DNA of 64,000 nt from Fibrobacter succinogenes (GTDB lineage: Bacteria; Fibrobacterota; Fibrobacteria; Fibrobacterales; Fibrobacteraceae). The DNA lies in assembly GCA_902776765.1 (NCBI GenBank), contig CACYRP010000002.1:1-64000 (forward strand). The letters are read 5' to 3'. Made by a program: the position numbers and the translations under genes. The notes beneath the pieces are model-generated. The model was not told the origin of the DNA. It saw nothing but the letters and a program-made list of their open reading frames with translations, and searched no databases. Below are positions 1-7,728 of this stretch, piece by piece (within the stretch, counting starts at the first letter, position 1; every line of letters starts with the position of its first letter).

Positions 1-1
1 G

Positions 2-1057
2 ACCGGCAAACCCATCGCCTACACCGCTCGTGAATTCGGCCTCGACCCGAAAGACATCGACAAGCTCGCCAGCAACGAAAACCCGTTTGGCCCGAGCCCA
101 AAGGGCATGGCCGAAGCTCGCAAGGCTTTGGAAGAAGTGAACCTCTATCCGGATGGCGGTTCTTACGACCTCATCGGAAAGATCGCTGAATTCCGCGGCG
201 TAAAGCGCGAACAGATTGCTGTTGGCAACGGCAGTAACGAACTTTTGGACATGATTGCCCAGGTGTTCCTTGGTCCCGGCACCGAAGCCGTCATGGGCAA
301 CCACAGCTTCGCCGTCTATAAGCTTGCAACGATGGCCATGAACGCCAAGCTCGTCGAAGTCGATATGCCCGCTCCGGGATACAACTACGACCTCAAGGCC
401 ATGCGCGCCGCCGTGAACGAAAAGACCCGCATCGTGTTCCTCGCTAACCCGAACAACCCGACCGGTTCAGACCTCACCGCGAAGGAAATCCTCGACTTCG
501 CCGACAGCCTCCCGGAAACTTGCGTTCTCGTGATGGACGAAGCCTACACCGAATTTATCGAAGACACGCCGGAACTCGTCCCGGATTTCAACAGCCGCAT
601 CGCCGCAGGCAAGAACATCATCTGCTGCCGTACATTCAGCAAGATTTACGGTCTTGCAGGCCTCCGCGTGGGCTACTGCATCACCCGTCCGGAAATCGTG
701 AACCTCATCAACCGCGTGCGTGAACCGTTCAACGTCAACAGCATCGCCCAGGCTGCCGCCATTGGCGCCATCGACGACCAGGAATACGTGAACAAGGTAC
801 GCGAACTCAACAAGAAGGGTCTCGAACAGCTCAAGGCTGGCTTCAAGGAAATGGGCCTCCCCTACGTTGATAGCCATGCGAACTTCATCGCCGTCAGCGG
901 ATTCAAGGATCCGATGGACGCCTTCAAGTTCTTGCAGGCCAAGGGCACTATCATCCGTCCGCAGCCGGCAATGGAAGACGTGCTCCGCATTACCGTCGGT
1001 ACCGAAGCTCAGAACAAGAAATGCCTCGAAAACATCAAGGCATATCTCGGCAAGTAA
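2..1057 (+). CDS. hisC: Histidinol-phosphate aminotransferase, 5' end cut by window
   Basis: PLP-dependent class I/II aminotransferase that converts imidazole-acetol phosphate and glutamate to histidinol phosphate in histidine synthesis. The reading frame is open from base 2 (TGKPIAYTAREFGLDP), so the real start lies upstream of the window. Visible hallmarks are the N-terminal LASNENPFGPSP segment, LANPNNPTG, VMDEAYTEF and the PLP-lysine motif TFSKIYGLAGLRVGY, followed by the late RITVGT motif with the phosphate-binding Arg. About 351 residues are present, so only the first few are missing. The following pseudouridine synthase frame starts inside its last codons. Paralogous aminotransferases of this fold exist, but the motif set favours HisC. 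Confidence 0.9.
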   Translation, partial: TGKPIAYTAREFGLDPKDIDKLASNENPFGPSPKGMAEARKALEEVNLYPDGGSYDLIGKIAEFRGVKREQIAVGNGSNELLDMIAQVFLGPGTEAVMGNHSFAVYKLATMAMNAKLVEVDMPAPGYNYDLKAMRAAVNEKTRIVFLANPNNPTGSDLTAKEILDFADSLPETCVLVMDEAYTEFIEDTPELVPDFNSRIAAGKNIICCRTFSKIYGLAGLRVGYCITRPEIVNLINRVREPFNVNSIAQAAAIGAIDDQEYVNKVRELNKKGLEQLKAGFKEMGLPYVDSHANFIAVSGFKDPMDAFKFLQAKGTIIRPQPAMEDVLRITVGTEAQNKKCLENIKAYLGK

Positions 1058-1902
1058 ACCGAGAAAGAGACTGCACAAAGCCCGCGTCTGGCGCCACTAA
1101 CGCCAAAGTTCATGGCGTTGCCCGTGTGATTTCTAAGCGCGGTTTTTGCAGCAGAAGCCAAGCAGAAAACCTGGTCCGCGAGGGCCGGGTTTCTTTGCGT
1201 GGTAAAATCGTCCGCGACCCGGAAACTCCCGCCCGCGAAAACGACGAAATTTGCATTGACAGAAAGCCTATAAAAGCAAGCGAGTTCGTTTACTTTATGA
1301 TGAACAAGCCCCGCGGTTACGTAACCACGGCAAACGACGAGAAAGGGCGCGCAACCGTCATGGACCTTTTCCGCGAAGAGTACGCCAAGATGTTCCCCGG
1401 CAAGCCTGTACCGCACATTTCGCCCGTGGGCAGGCTCGACGCCGCCAGCGAAGGACTGTTATTGTTCACCAATGACACCAAGTGGGCAGACACTTTATTA
1501 AAGACGAAAGATGCGATTCGCAGTAAGGTCACTGAGCACGCGGAAGTACCCCGAATCGGAAATGAACCTCTCGCATATCCCCACACCAAAATCTACCGCG
1601 TGCAGGTGGGGGGCCACCCCACTGCCGACGACCTCGCGAAAATGGAGAAAGGCTTTTTCGTCTCGCCCCGCGTCTTTGGCGAAAAAGAAGAATTCATGCA
1701 CGCCGTGCGCGCCGTTTTCCACCGCGAAAGCGAAAAGAACTGTTGGCTCGAAATTACTTTAGACGAAGGCAAAAACCGCGAAATCCGTCGCATGCTAGCA
1801 CACCTCGGCTACGAAGTCTTGCGCCTTGTCCGCATCAAGTTTTGCAGTTATGAATTAGGCGATTTAAAGCAAGGCGAAATCAAAGAATTTCACCTAAAAT
1901 AA
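1021..1902 (+). CDS. RsuA/RluB-family pseudouridine synthase
   Basis: Pseudouridine synthase that isomerises a uridine in rRNA. An S4 RNA-binding domain comes first (RVISKRGFCSRSQAENL, about residues 36-52), then the catalytic domain with the Asp-containing motif GRLDAASEGLLLF, and finally the family's NREIRRMLAHLGYEVLRLVRI segment. The only in-frame ATG lies 37 bases inside the hisC 3' end; a GTG at 1126 would cut into the S4 domain, so the overlapping ATG is preferred, although no good ribosome site is visible. The subfamily (RluB, RluE, RluF or RsuA) cannot be settled by eye; the S4 domain argues against RluE. Confidence 0.85.
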   Translation: MPRKHQGISRQVNRERDCTKPASGATNAKVHGVARVISKRGFCSRSQAENLVREGRVSLRGKIVRDPETPARENDEICIDRKPIKASEFVYFMMNKPRGYVTTANDEKGRATVMDLFREEYAKMFPGKPVPHISPVGRLDAASEGLLLFTNDTKWADTLLKTKDAIRSKVTEHAEVPRIGNEPLAYPHTKIYRVQVGGHPTADDLAKMEKGFFVSPRVFGEKEEFMHAVRAVFHRESEKNCWLEITLDEGKNREIRRMLAHLGYEVLRLVRIKFCSYELGDLKQGEIKEFHLK

Positions 1903-2071
1903 AAAAAAACGAATAGTACTCCATTTTCTCAGCGCATGCATTTGCAAAAGAATTTCAAAAATATTTCAACTATAAAATAAATTTATTAGCAGCTATAAAT
2001 ATTTAAAATACGGCCACCACAGCAATTATTACTTATAAATTAAATCTATAATTCACGATATTAATTAAGTA

Positions 2072-2101
2072 TTGGACAAAGCTATAACTGCGTTCTATAT
2101 T
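2072..2101 (+). promoter_or_regulatory. Candidate sigma-70-like promoter for the metY cluster
   Basis: TTGGAC at 2072-2077 and TATATT at 2096-2101 are separated by 18 bases, about 30 bases upstream of the metY start. The whole stretch 1903-2130 is AT-rich with no gene. I looked for SAM-riboswitch-like stem patterns here and saw none. Seen by eye only. Confidence 0.4.
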
Positions 2102-2130
2102 TTCGTCAAAAAAAACATTGAGGCTTTTTG

Positions 2131-3483
2131 ATGACGAAGATAACGAAAACTCCTTCTAAAAAGAAAATCGAAACAGCGAATATTTTTGATTCAAGCACCT
2201 GGAATTTTGGAACAAAGTGTTTACAAGCTGGTTGGAAGCCCAAGATTGGCGAGCCGCGCGTGCTCCCCATTTTTCAATCCACCACATACAAATACGAAGA
2301 CGTTGACGAAGTCGAAAGACTTTTTGCATTAAAGCAATCGGGTAACAAATACACACGCACAGGAAACCCGACTGTCGCCGCATTCGAAAGCAAGATTACA
2401 GAGCTCGAAGGCGGCGTAGGCGCAGTCGCTACGGCATCTGGACAATCCGCAGTACTCTTGGCAATTTCAAACCTTGTAAAAGCGGGAGACCACGTTGTAG
2501 CGAGCAAACACATTTACGGCGGCAGCTACACATTGCTTAGCGTAAGGCTTGCAAAACTCGGCATCGAAACCACATTCATCAATCCCGAAGATTCTATCTC
2601 GGAGCTCCGCAAAGCATTCCGCCCGAACACCAAAGTTCTTTTCGGCGAAACCATCGGAAACCCCGCCCTGGGCGTTCTAGATTTCGAAAAATTCTCGAAA
2701 CTCGCTAAAGAATTTGACGTACCATTTTTAGTTGACAACACTCTCGCCACGCCATTTCTCGTAAAGCCTTTGCAGCACGGCGCCAACATCGTCATTCATT
2801 CCGCAACAAAATACATTGACGGTCACGCTGTAGCCCTTGGCGGCGTTGTCATTGACGGCGGCAATTACAATTGGGAAAACGGAAAATTCCCGGATCTCGT
2901 AGAGCCCGATGCGCAATACGCAAACACTTCTTATACACAAAAATTCGGCCGAGCCGCCTTTATCGCAAAAGCAAGAGCCCAATACTTGCGCGATTTCGGA
3001 GCCTGTTCAAGCCCATTCAACGCATTTCTCTTGAATCTCGGTCTCGAAACACTCCATTTGCGCATGCCGCAACACAGCAGTAACGCATTGGCCTTAGCAG
3101 AATTCCTTTCCAAAAATCCGGCCGTCAACTGGGTCAACTATCCTGGACTCAAATCTAGCCCGAATTTCAAGCGCATTCGCAAATACTTCGATTACCAAGG
3201 TGGAAGTGGAGTTCTGACGTTCGGTCTCAAGGGCGGCAAAGCCGCCATCCGCTCATTTGTCAAAGCATTGAAAGTCGCTGCTCTCGTTGTGCACGTGGGC
3301 GATGCCCGTACAAGCGTTCTGCATCCGGCAACAAGTACGCATTCGCAGCTTTCCCCTAAAGACAGGCTTGCCGCAGGCATCCCGGACGATATGATTCGTG
3401 TTTCCGTTGGCATCGAAGACCCACGCGACATCATTGCTGATTTCGAACAAGCTATTAACGCAAGTGTAAAAGGCGGTAAATAA
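2131..3483 (+). CDS. metY: O-acetylhomoserine sulfhydrylase (Cys/Met metabolism PLP enzyme)
   Basis: Cys/Met-metabolism PLP enzyme, most likely using O-acetylhomoserine with sulfide or methanethiol to give homocysteine or methionine. Recognisable parts are QSTTYKYED, YTRTGNPT, the glycine-rich ATASGQSA cofactor loop, the LVDNTLATPF aspartate motif, the SATKYIDGH lysine (about Lys227) and the C-terminal RVSVGIEDPRDIIADFEQA. At 450 residues with an insert around GNYNWENGKFPDLVEP it fits MetY better than the ~390-residue MetB/MetC type. ATG at 2131 is chosen over TTG at 2128 because TTGAGG lies at the right distance. It is followed immediately (stop at 3481-3483, next start at 3484) by a methyltransferase, so the two are probably co-translated. 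Confidence 0.85.
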   Translation: MTKITKTPSKKKIETANIFDSSTWNFGTKCLQAGWKPKIGEPRVLPIFQSTTYKYEDVDEVERLFALKQSGNKYTRTGNPTVAAFESKITELEGGVGAVATASGQSAVLLAISNLVKAGDHVVASKHIYGGSYTLLSVRLAKLGIETTFINPEDSISELRKAFRPNTKVLFGETIGNPALGVLDFEKFSKLAKEFDVPFLVDNTLATPFLVKPLQHGANIVIHSATKYIDGHAVALGGVVIDGGNYNWENGKFPDLVEPDAQYANTSYTQKFGRAAFIAKARAQYLRDFGACSSPFNAFLLNLGLETLHLRMPQHSSNALALAEFLSKNPAVNWVNYPGLKSSPNFKRIRKYFDYQGGSGVLTFGLKGGKAAIRSFVKALKVAALVVHVGDARTSVLHPATSTHSQLSPKDRLAAGIPDDMIRVSVGIEDPRDIIADFEQAINASVKGGK

Positions 3484-4443
3484 TTGAGTATCATCGTTGA
3501 TGTAAAAAAATACTTAGGCCTTGATAGCGCACCCAAACGCATTAAAGAATACCTGTCCATCGAAGTCGCTGACCACGCTTATCTGCCCAAAGTAGAAGAC
3601 ATCAAAAGCGATTGGGTTGCTTATATTGCAGCCCCCGCCTTCAAGCTGATTCGCGAAAAAACAGGTAACAACATTGAAGCGTTCGCCTCAATCGGAACGG
3701 GTTCCGGCATTGATGTATTGACAGGAATTGAGCTTCTAGGCGCAAAGCGAGTCGGTTTCACCGATTTGCAAAAGAGCGTTGTTACCACAGCCGCACAGAA
3801 CGTCAGAAACAACATAAAAGATTTTAAATCCATTGAATTCGAATTCGGCGATGGAGATCTTTTGCAACCGATTCAACACGGCAAGCGAAAATACGATGTC
3901 ATTTACGAAAACCTTCCCAATGTTCCGCTAGCAAGCAATACAAAGATCGAAGACAACAGAAACAGTGGACATTATCTCGAAAAAAGAGAAGAACCAATTC
4001 CGCAATTTGTACATGAGCAGATGCTTGATTTGCACTATCTCGCACTCAAGCAAGCCCGAGAATACCTGGCAGATAAAGGAGCCGTCTATTCAACGCTCGG
4101 GGGCCGCGTACCATTGAGCGCATTCATCAAGCTTGGTGAATTGTCTGGGCTCTCTTCCGAAATTTTCACATATTCATGGAAAGTGCAAGCCGAGCCCAAA
4201 GACGTTATTTCAGGTTACGCCGCCCAAGAAGAAGCTGGGCTTGGGCCATTCCACTTTTACCGGGCCAAAGATTTGCAAAAAGCCTTCGCCTCTGTACAAG
4301 TCCATGAATCCGGCAGCCACGCCTTTGAAATCGAAAAGAGCCTCGAACAATCAAAACTTACAGCCTCCGAAGCATACGAAGCATTCAAGCAAGGTGAAAT
4401 CATAGGCCATACAGTCGCAGTTCTAAAGTCTAGTTTAAGATAA
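3484..4443 (+). CDS. SAM-dependent methyltransferase resembling the methionine S-methyltransferase N-domain
   Basis: Class I Rossmann-fold methyltransferase. Motif I is SIGTGSGID (about residues 69-77), an acidic residue follows in GFTDLQ (94), and the substrate loop reads YENLPN (141-146) where N6/glutamine methyltransferases have NPPY. The downstream pattern (GAVYSTLGGRVP, then a strand EIFTYSWKVQAE and a terminal FHFY) resembles, from memory, the methyltransferase domain of plant methionine S-methyltransferase (MMT), which also has a degenerate IPQ-type motif. It starts with TTG directly after the metY stop and is followed after 7 bases by a DMSP-lyase-like cupin. Substrate is inferred from context: methionine or another thioether is plausible, but a PrmC/HemK-like role cannot be excluded. 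Confidence 0.6.
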   Translation: MSIIVDVKKYLGLDSAPKRIKEYLSIEVADHAYLPKVEDIKSDWVAYIAAPAFKLIREKTGNNIEAFASIGTGSGIDVLTGIELLGAKRVGFTDLQKSVVTTAAQNVRNNIKDFKSIEFEFGDGDLLQPIQHGKRKYDVIYENLPNVPLASNTKIEDNRNSGHYLEKREEPIPQFVHEQMLDLHYLALKQAREYLADKGAVYSTLGGRVPLSAFIKLGELSGLSSEIFTYSWKVQAEPKDVISGYAAQEEAGLGPFHFYRAKDLQKAFASVQVHESGSHAFEIEKSLEQSKLTASEAYEAFKQGEIIGHTVAVLKSSLR

Positions 4444-4450
4444 GGCATTC

Positions 4451-5053
4451 ATGAAAAACGTTATCTACAATTTAATTGAAGAATCTCAAAAGTTTCTTTT
4501 CAAACGTGCAAAAATAGACGATAAAATCGGCCTAGAAGCAGCCAAATTTGCCGTTCGCGACATTCCCAAACTCAGTGGCAAATTCGAGAAAAGCAATTCG
4601 CCTTTAATCCGCTGGATCAAAGAAGCTGTCAAGCATGGCAGCCCCGAAACAAAGGACTTGCTAAACGCTTTGGAGCCAGCACTCCCCTACCTGCCATGGA
4701 AATACAATTACGAGCCGCGCCCCGACATGCCTGATTTAGGCAATCAAATGGGATGGGGCGAAATTCTCGGCCCAGAAGCCCCGTATCACGATGAACACTT
4801 TTGCTTCGGATTCACGCTTCTCGGGAAAAACACATTTTACCCTTCGCATTTGCACCCCGCCACAGAACTGTATGTCGTTCTTTCAGGGCATGCTATCTGG
4901 ACATTAGACGGGCACTCCAAAATAAATGGTCCTGGTGAATTTATATTGCATCCATCAGACCACATCCATTCCATGCAAACCGAAAACGAGCCCATGCTTG
5001 CGCTTTACACCTGGAGCGGAAAAGACGTAAAAACGCTTTCGAAATACGTGTAA
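4451..5053 (+). CDS. Cupin protein of the DMSP lyase-like family
   Basis: A 200-residue protein with a helical N-terminal half (residues 1-90, ending LPYLPWKYNY) and a C-terminal cupin barrel. The metal-site signature is HLHPATELY (His133, His135, Glu139, Tyr141) with a second motif HPSDHIHSM (His173), followed by LALYTWSG. This layout (LPW.Y, then HxHxxxExY, then a late His and a YxW strand) is that of cupin DMSP lyases such as DddL/DddQ, in which the motif Tyr acts as base. It is third in a metY - methyltransferase - cupin cluster, so a lyase acting on a methylsulfonium compound (DMSP or S-methylmethionine) is a reasonable inference. The substrate is not shown by sequence; a sugar isomerase-like cupin is the alternative. 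Confidence 0.65.
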   Translation: MKNVIYNLIEESQKFLFKRAKIDDKIGLEAAKFAVRDIPKLSGKFEKSNSPLIRWIKEAVKHGSPETKDLLNALEPALPYLPWKYNYEPRPDMPDLGNQMGWGEILGPEAPYHDEHFCFGFTLLGKNTFYPSHLHPATELYVVLSGHAIWTLDGHSKINGPGEFILHPSDHIHSMQTENEPMLALYTWSGKDVKTLSKYV

Positions 5054-5058
5054 TAATT

Positions 5059-5338
5059 TTATTTTTCAAGTCGTTTATTGACATGGGCCTCAACTACATT
5101 CACAATGTAGTCACCCATTTTTTCGCAATCGTCGATGACATCCAGCCGATACCTGATTCAGATAATTTGCAATTTCAACTTCAAAGCTATCGCTAGCGGT
5201 TTCATACTTTTCAATATGTTCAAAGAGCTTGTCAAAATTCTCCTCTTTCTGAGCCTTGAGAAGTTCTGGTACCAGGCGAAACATTTTCTGAATTTTTTCA
5301 ACAAACAAATCAATTTCTTTGCGGGCTTCGAATAGCGA
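5059..5338 (-). pseudogene. Remnant of a Na/Pi-cotransporter PhoU-like domain, frameshifted
   Basis: On the minus strand, FEARKEIDLFVEKIQKM and the helices after it as far as EVEIANYLNQ look like the PhoU-like C-terminal domain of Na/Pi cotransporters. Just after NYLNQ the frame is lost, but the next frame continues the same fold (RLDVIDDCEKMGDYI) to a TAA at 5059-5061. The loop normally joining these helices is missing, so a small internal deletion plus frameshift is likely. Nothing resembling the transporter's membrane part remains upstream, where nadK begins. It is convergent with the cupin gene, whose stop lies 5 bases away. Confidence 0.6.
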
Positions 5339-5372
5339 AATAAACCAAATAAGAAACATCACGTTTACCAAA

Positions 5373-6257
5373 TCAAGCCGATCTCGGTTTTCCCGTCCAG
5401 CCCAGTTTTTCGCGAAGAGCGCCCACAAAACCTGTATGGCGCATGCGAATGAAAGTCGTCACAAGCTTACTTTCAGAAAGCATCACATATTCGTCCGATT
5501 TCATTTCGAGCGTAATGCGACCATCAAAAACGAGGTCGAGCGAACAATTCACCGCCGATGCTAAACGCAATTTTTTATCCGTGAGCGAAAGCACCAGCGG
5601 ACGCACCGAAAGACTGCTCGGCGCCACAGGCGTTAGCACCACCGCAGGCGTCGAAGGGTGGATAATCGGGCCTCCAGCCGCTAAGTTGTACGCAGTCGAA
5701 CCTGTCGGCGTCGAAACGAGAATCGAATCCGCCCAGTATTCCGTAAGGCACGTATCATTATAAGCGACATTCACGTTCACCATGCGTTCGGGAGCACGTG
5801 CACGTACGTGGACTTCATTCAGCACCGTTTGCTTTGCTATGCACTTTTTTCCGTGATAAACAGCAGCTTCAATCATCATGCGTTCACGCGTCGAAAAATC
5901 ACCTGCAATCAAGCTATCGAGCGTCTTGGTCAAGCCTTCCACGCGCGATTCCGCCAAGAAACCGACACGGCCCGCATTCACGCCGAGAATCGGGATGTTG
6001 TGGCCAAGCGCCATATGCGCTGCCGTAAGCACCGTGCCGTCGCCGCCAACAGCAATCAGCAAATCGGTCTTCTGCAACGCAGATTCTTTCACCACGCGAA
6101 TTGGCTTTTTCACGAGTTCCTTCAAGGAATCGAGAGCGTAAAACTTTACCTGCGGATGTTCGAGCGCCCAAGCAGAAATCTGCTTCAAGGCACAAGCCAA
6201 ATCGGCACTTTTGTCCTTAAACCCGACAATCCCAATGTTGCTGAAAGACTTATTCAT
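5373..6257 (-). CDS. nadK: NAD kinase
   Basis: Phosphorylates NAD to NADP in the cytoplasm. The family signatures are all present: GGDGTVL near residue 70, GVNAGRVGFLAE, the LNEVHV segment with the conserved Asn-Glu, and STPTGSTAYNLAAGGPI. About 294 residues, the usual length. ATG at 6257 is preferred because GAGGG sits just upstream; the earlier in-frame codon at 6269 is a TTG within that ribosome site. The gene stands alone, between the decayed transporter fragment and the aromatic amino acid operon on the same strand (about 60 bases from the latter). Confidence 0.95.
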   Translation of the reverse strand: MNKSFSNIGIVGFKDKSADLACALKQISAWALEHPQVKFYALDSLKELVKKPIRVVKESALQKTDLLIAVGGDGTVLTAAHMALGHNIPILGVNAGRVGFLAESRVEGLTKTLDSLIAGDFSTRERMMIEAAVYHGKKCIAKQTVLNEVHVRARAPERMVNVNVAYNDTCLTEYWADSILVSTPTGSTAYNLAAGGPIIHPSTPAVVLTPVAPSSLSVRPLVLSLTDKKLRLASAVNCSLDLVFDGRITLEMKSDEYVMLSESKLVTTFIRMRHTGFVGALREKLGWTGKPRSA

Positions 6258-6318
6258 TTTCACCCTCAAGTTTCGCGTTCGTTCAATGCGTAGCCTTTAT
6301 ACCTTCCGCGCACAATCC

Positions 6319-7698
6319 CTAGCCCGCTTTTTCAGCGTTCTTCTCGGCGTGTTCAGCAACAAGCACGTTCTTTAATTTCTCATATACGCCCGGGAACACA
6401 GCTTCAATCTTATCCATATTCTCAACCGGTTCATCGTTCTGCAACGCAAGCGAAAGTACGCTCAAGGCAAGCCCCATCTGTGCCGATTCCCCTGCATCAA
6501 AATCACTACCGTTCACAATCGTTTCCAAACCGCGAATGACAAGGCCATCGTCATACACACCCACTTCGGCACCCGTCTTGCGCAAGTTCACCGCCAACAC
6601 TTCATTCTTCGGGCGCATTTCAACACGCACTTCTTTAGGCACGCGCAAAATCGTTTCGCCTTCGGCGTAGCAAGCCGCCACCGCCAACAGCGGGTATTCT
6701 TCGAGCGCAGTCGCAATCACGTCTTCGCTAAAGCGGCGGCCCTGCAAACGCTTTCCAGAGGCAAGCGGCTTGATTTCCACATCGCCAAAAACATCACCGT
6801 ACTTTTCTCGACGGCTCACCGTTTCCACATTCGCGCCCATGCGCTTGAGACATGTGAGCGCCCCCGCGCGGCTGCTGTTCAAATCGACATTCAAAAGCTT
6901 GATGACGTTGTCCTTGGGCATATTGCCAACCGTCGCCAAGACTGCAAAAGCAGTCGCTTCTGTGGTATCGCCCGGCACATAGTATTCACGCGCCGTGATC
7001 ACCTTCGTCTCCGAAAGTTCCGTAAATTGCGTACGTTCAATCTTCTTGCCCTGCGCAATCATCAAGCGGCGTTCAAATTCGCTCAGCTGTTCCATGCCGC
7101 GGCCCTCGTACTTTACCGCCGCGCCAAAGTAAATGAGCATTTTGGTCCACTGGTCATGAACCGTAGACTTTTCTTCGAAGTTCAAATATTCATTACGGAT
7201 AAGCGCACGGAGCAAAAGTCTGTTGCGCATCACAGAAGAAACATTCCCCAGCGAATCTTTCTTGACATTCAGTTCATCGCGCAAAAAATTAAAGACAAAC
7301 TTTGCAGGTTCATCTTTTTGCACCTTAATCTTGAAATACTTCTGGACAGTTTCCTTTGCGTTATTCACGCGGGCAATTCCCGCATCGTCCACTTCGGCAG
7401 CAAACGTATAAAGTTGTTCATCGTCCTTGCTCGCAAGCGTCCAAAGCATTACATTATCAGCTTCGTTAAACTTAATCGGGAGCATCGTCGGCACAGGATA
7501 CTGAAACCCCTTGCCATTGAGCACCAGCTGGTGCCCTTGCAATTCGTAAGACAACCCAAAATCCTTAAGAGCCTCGGCATATTTTTCACTGCCACTCGCC
7601 CACGCGAAATCTTCCAGCACGGTGCGGCCATTCACAAGGAGCGCCATCACCAGTGTCAAATTCATCCGTTCTCGGTCGGGGTTCATCAAGAATTCCAT
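6319..7698 (-). CDS. EPSP synthase-fold protein with altered active-site motifs
   Basis: A 459-residue protein that aligns by eye with 3-phosphoshikimate 1-carboxyvinyltransferase: PDRERMNLTLVMALLVNG occupies the place of the N-terminal PGDKS..R motif, GDTTEATAFAVLA matches GDISSAAFFL, and EYPLLAVAACYAEGETIL matches the late DAP.LAVAA..AEGET motif. It ends one gene after tyrA and two after chorismate mutase, which supports a place in aromatic synthesis. However the Lys and Ser of GDKS, the nearby Arg, the PEP-binding GNAGT.MR motif and the late RVKESDR motif are all changed or not visible. It may be a very divergent AroA or a non-catalytic paralogue. The AAGGAA site before ATG 7698 supports the start. 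Confidence 0.6.
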   Translation of the reverse strand: MEFLMNPDRERMNLTLVMALLVNGRTVLEDFAWASGSEKYAEALKDFGLSYELQGHQLVLNGKGFQYPVPTMLPIKFNEADNVMLWTLASKDDEQLYTFAAEVDDAGIARVNNAKETVQKYFKIKVQKDEPAKFVFNFLRDELNVKKDSLGNVSSVMRNRLLLRALIRNEYLNFEEKSTVHDQWTKMLIYFGAAVKYEGRGMEQLSEFERRLMIAQGKKIERTQFTELSETKVITAREYYVPGDTTEATAFAVLATVGNMPKDNVIKLLNVDLNSSRAGALTCLKRMGANVETVSRREKYGDVFGDVEIKPLASGKRLQGRRFSEDVIATALEEYPLLAVAACYAEGETILRVPKEVRVEMRPKNEVLAVNLRKTGAEVGVYDDGLVIRGLETIVNGSDFDAGESAQMGLALSVLSLALQNDEPVENMDKIEAVFPGVYEKLKNVLVAEHAEKNAEKAG

Positions 7699-7728
7699 CG
7701 TCTTTTCCTTAAATTCCTTATTTATAAA

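Noticed and set aside
122-1057. hisC truncated by internal frameshift
   Set aside because: The frame is continuous from base 2 to the stop; the gene is only cut by the window edge.
1903-2130. Possible SAM or cobalamin riboswitch before metY
   Set aside because: The leader is AT-rich with no visible multi-stem pattern or conserved core; only a candidate promoter was found.
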